Assembly (NCBI GenBank): GCA_963812775.1
Contig: CAWEWH010000007.1
Coordinates: 1,054,001-1,118,000, forward strand
DNA: 64,000 nt
Source: CAWEWH01 sp963812775
Lineage (GTDB): Bacteria; Pseudomonadota; Alphaproteobacteria; Rhizobiales; Beijerinckiaceae
Reading direction: 5' to 3'
In this document: positions 63,796 through 64,000 of the stretch, one piece after another
How positions within the stretch are numbered: the stretch's first letter is position 1
Layout of the letters: every line of letters starts with the position of its first letter
Notes under the pieces: generated by a model
Seen by the model: the letters and a program-made list of their open reading frames with translations, nothing else
The model's database searches: none
Told to the model about the DNA's origin: nothing
Made by a program: the position numbers and the translations under genes

Positions 63796-64000
63796 ATGAA
63801 GCTGGTGCGCTACGGAAATCCTGGCCAGGAGAAGCCCGGGCTCGTCGACGGCGACGGCACGATCCGCGACCTTTCGAACGTGGTGCCCGACATCAACGGT
63901 GCCATGCTGCGCACGGGCGGGCTCGACAAGATCCGCGGGACCAAGGCCAAGTCGCTGCCGGCGGTGGCCGCCGGCACCCGCCTCGGGCCCTGCATCGGTG
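63796..64000 (+). CDS. Fumarylacetoacetate hydrolase family protein, 5' end only
   Basis: The first 68 residues of an FAH-family protein: MKLVRYGNPGQEKPGLVDGD, GTIRDLSNVVPDING, then SLPAVAAGTRLGPCIG, the usual N-terminal cap domain of 2-hydroxyhepta-2,4-diene-1,7-dioate isomerase-like enzymes. GGGAGGAAC lies eight bases before the ATG. The gene continues beyond the right edge, so the metal-binding catalytic domain is not seen. Confidence 0.85.
   Translation, partial: MKLVRYGNPGQEKPGLVDGDGTIRDLSNVVPDINGAMLRTGGLDKIRGTKAKSLPAVAAGTRLGPCIG

Noticed and set aside
1..64000. tRNA or rRNA genes
   Set aside because: No cloverleaf with a TPsiC-type GGTTCRANNCC arm and no rRNA signature was noticed on either strand by eye; a tRNAscan run would settle this.

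Overview
The window reads as a GC-rich alphaproteobacterial chromosome segment, most likely of the order Hyphomicrobiales (Rhizobiales). The signs are an aat / DUF2155 / NDUFA12-type complex I assembly-subunit neighbourhood, a B12-dependent ribonucleotide reductase (NrdJ) with an NrdR box, a class I PHA synthase, an aminotransferase-hom-glpX gene order, and many GC-rich palindromic intergenic repeats. No rRNA, tRNA, CRISPR array, integrase or transposase gene was recognised. The species cannot be named from the sequence alone.

Layout. 1-5.0 kb: housekeeping genes (aat, a DUF2155 protein, a thioesterase, a VOC protein, a secreted protein, NDUFA12, a methyltransferase, a TauE/SafE exporter). 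5.0-6.8 kb: a long non-coding stretch with REP-like palindromes, a strong minus-strand promoter in front of a putative structured RNA, and the nrdJ control region (NrdR box, 11-bp tandem repeats, DnaA-box-like sites). 6.8-10.6 kb: nrdJ, with a REP-like repeat translated inside it. 10.7-12.7 kb: a visibly less GC-rich gene for an OLD-like ATPase with a TOPRIM-like domain, the best candidate for a stand-alone defence gene. 12.7-17.6 kb: an L,D-transpeptidase, two VOC proteins, a rhodanese, a spermidine-synthase-like protein and small proteins. 17.7-23.8 kb: a minus-strand peptide/nickel-type ABC importer operon. 24.1 kb: a DapA-family aldolase.

25-47 kb is an accessory stretch in which almost every gene is broken by indels: cysteine desulfurase (intact), sterol-desaturase-like, ArsR-rhodanese, ArsM-like methyltransferase, nucleoside phosphorylase, GFA, serine hydrolase, LysR, enoyl-CoA hydratase, Rieske oxygenase, MFS, adenylate cyclase fragment, sulfatase with a truncated formylglycine-generating enzyme, DctA (intact), TAXI binding protein, transketolase fragment, royal-jelly-like protein, oxidoreductase with divergent HxlR. 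Blocks here are bounded by direct repeats of gene ends (25.0/30.4 kb; 40.8/48.9 kb). A G-depleted, C-rich stretch at 44.31-44.87 kb looks like an assembly artefact that joins two truncated genes.

47.8-64 kb returns to clean core-like sequence: an ABC binding protein, a DUF1194 von Willebrand-like protein, an SCP2-like/hydrolase pair, GNAT, glpX, hom (one indel in the ACT domain), a dienelactone hydrolase, an alanine/LL-DAP-type aminotransferase, a lipoprotein, phaC, three tandem copies (one intact) of a secreted protein, a Cache protein beside a chemoreceptor, a MOSC protein, and the start of a fumarylacetoacetase-family gene cut by the window edge.

Collective reading: core metabolism (tRNA-protein transfer, complex I, dNTP synthesis, amino acid and gluconeogenic steps, PHA storage) is interrupted by an accessory block for sulfur/arsenic-type chemistry, aromatic or acyl-CoA catabolism, sulfate-ester use and organic-acid uptake. 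Whether the block is truly decaying or only poorly sequenced cannot be decided from sequence alone.
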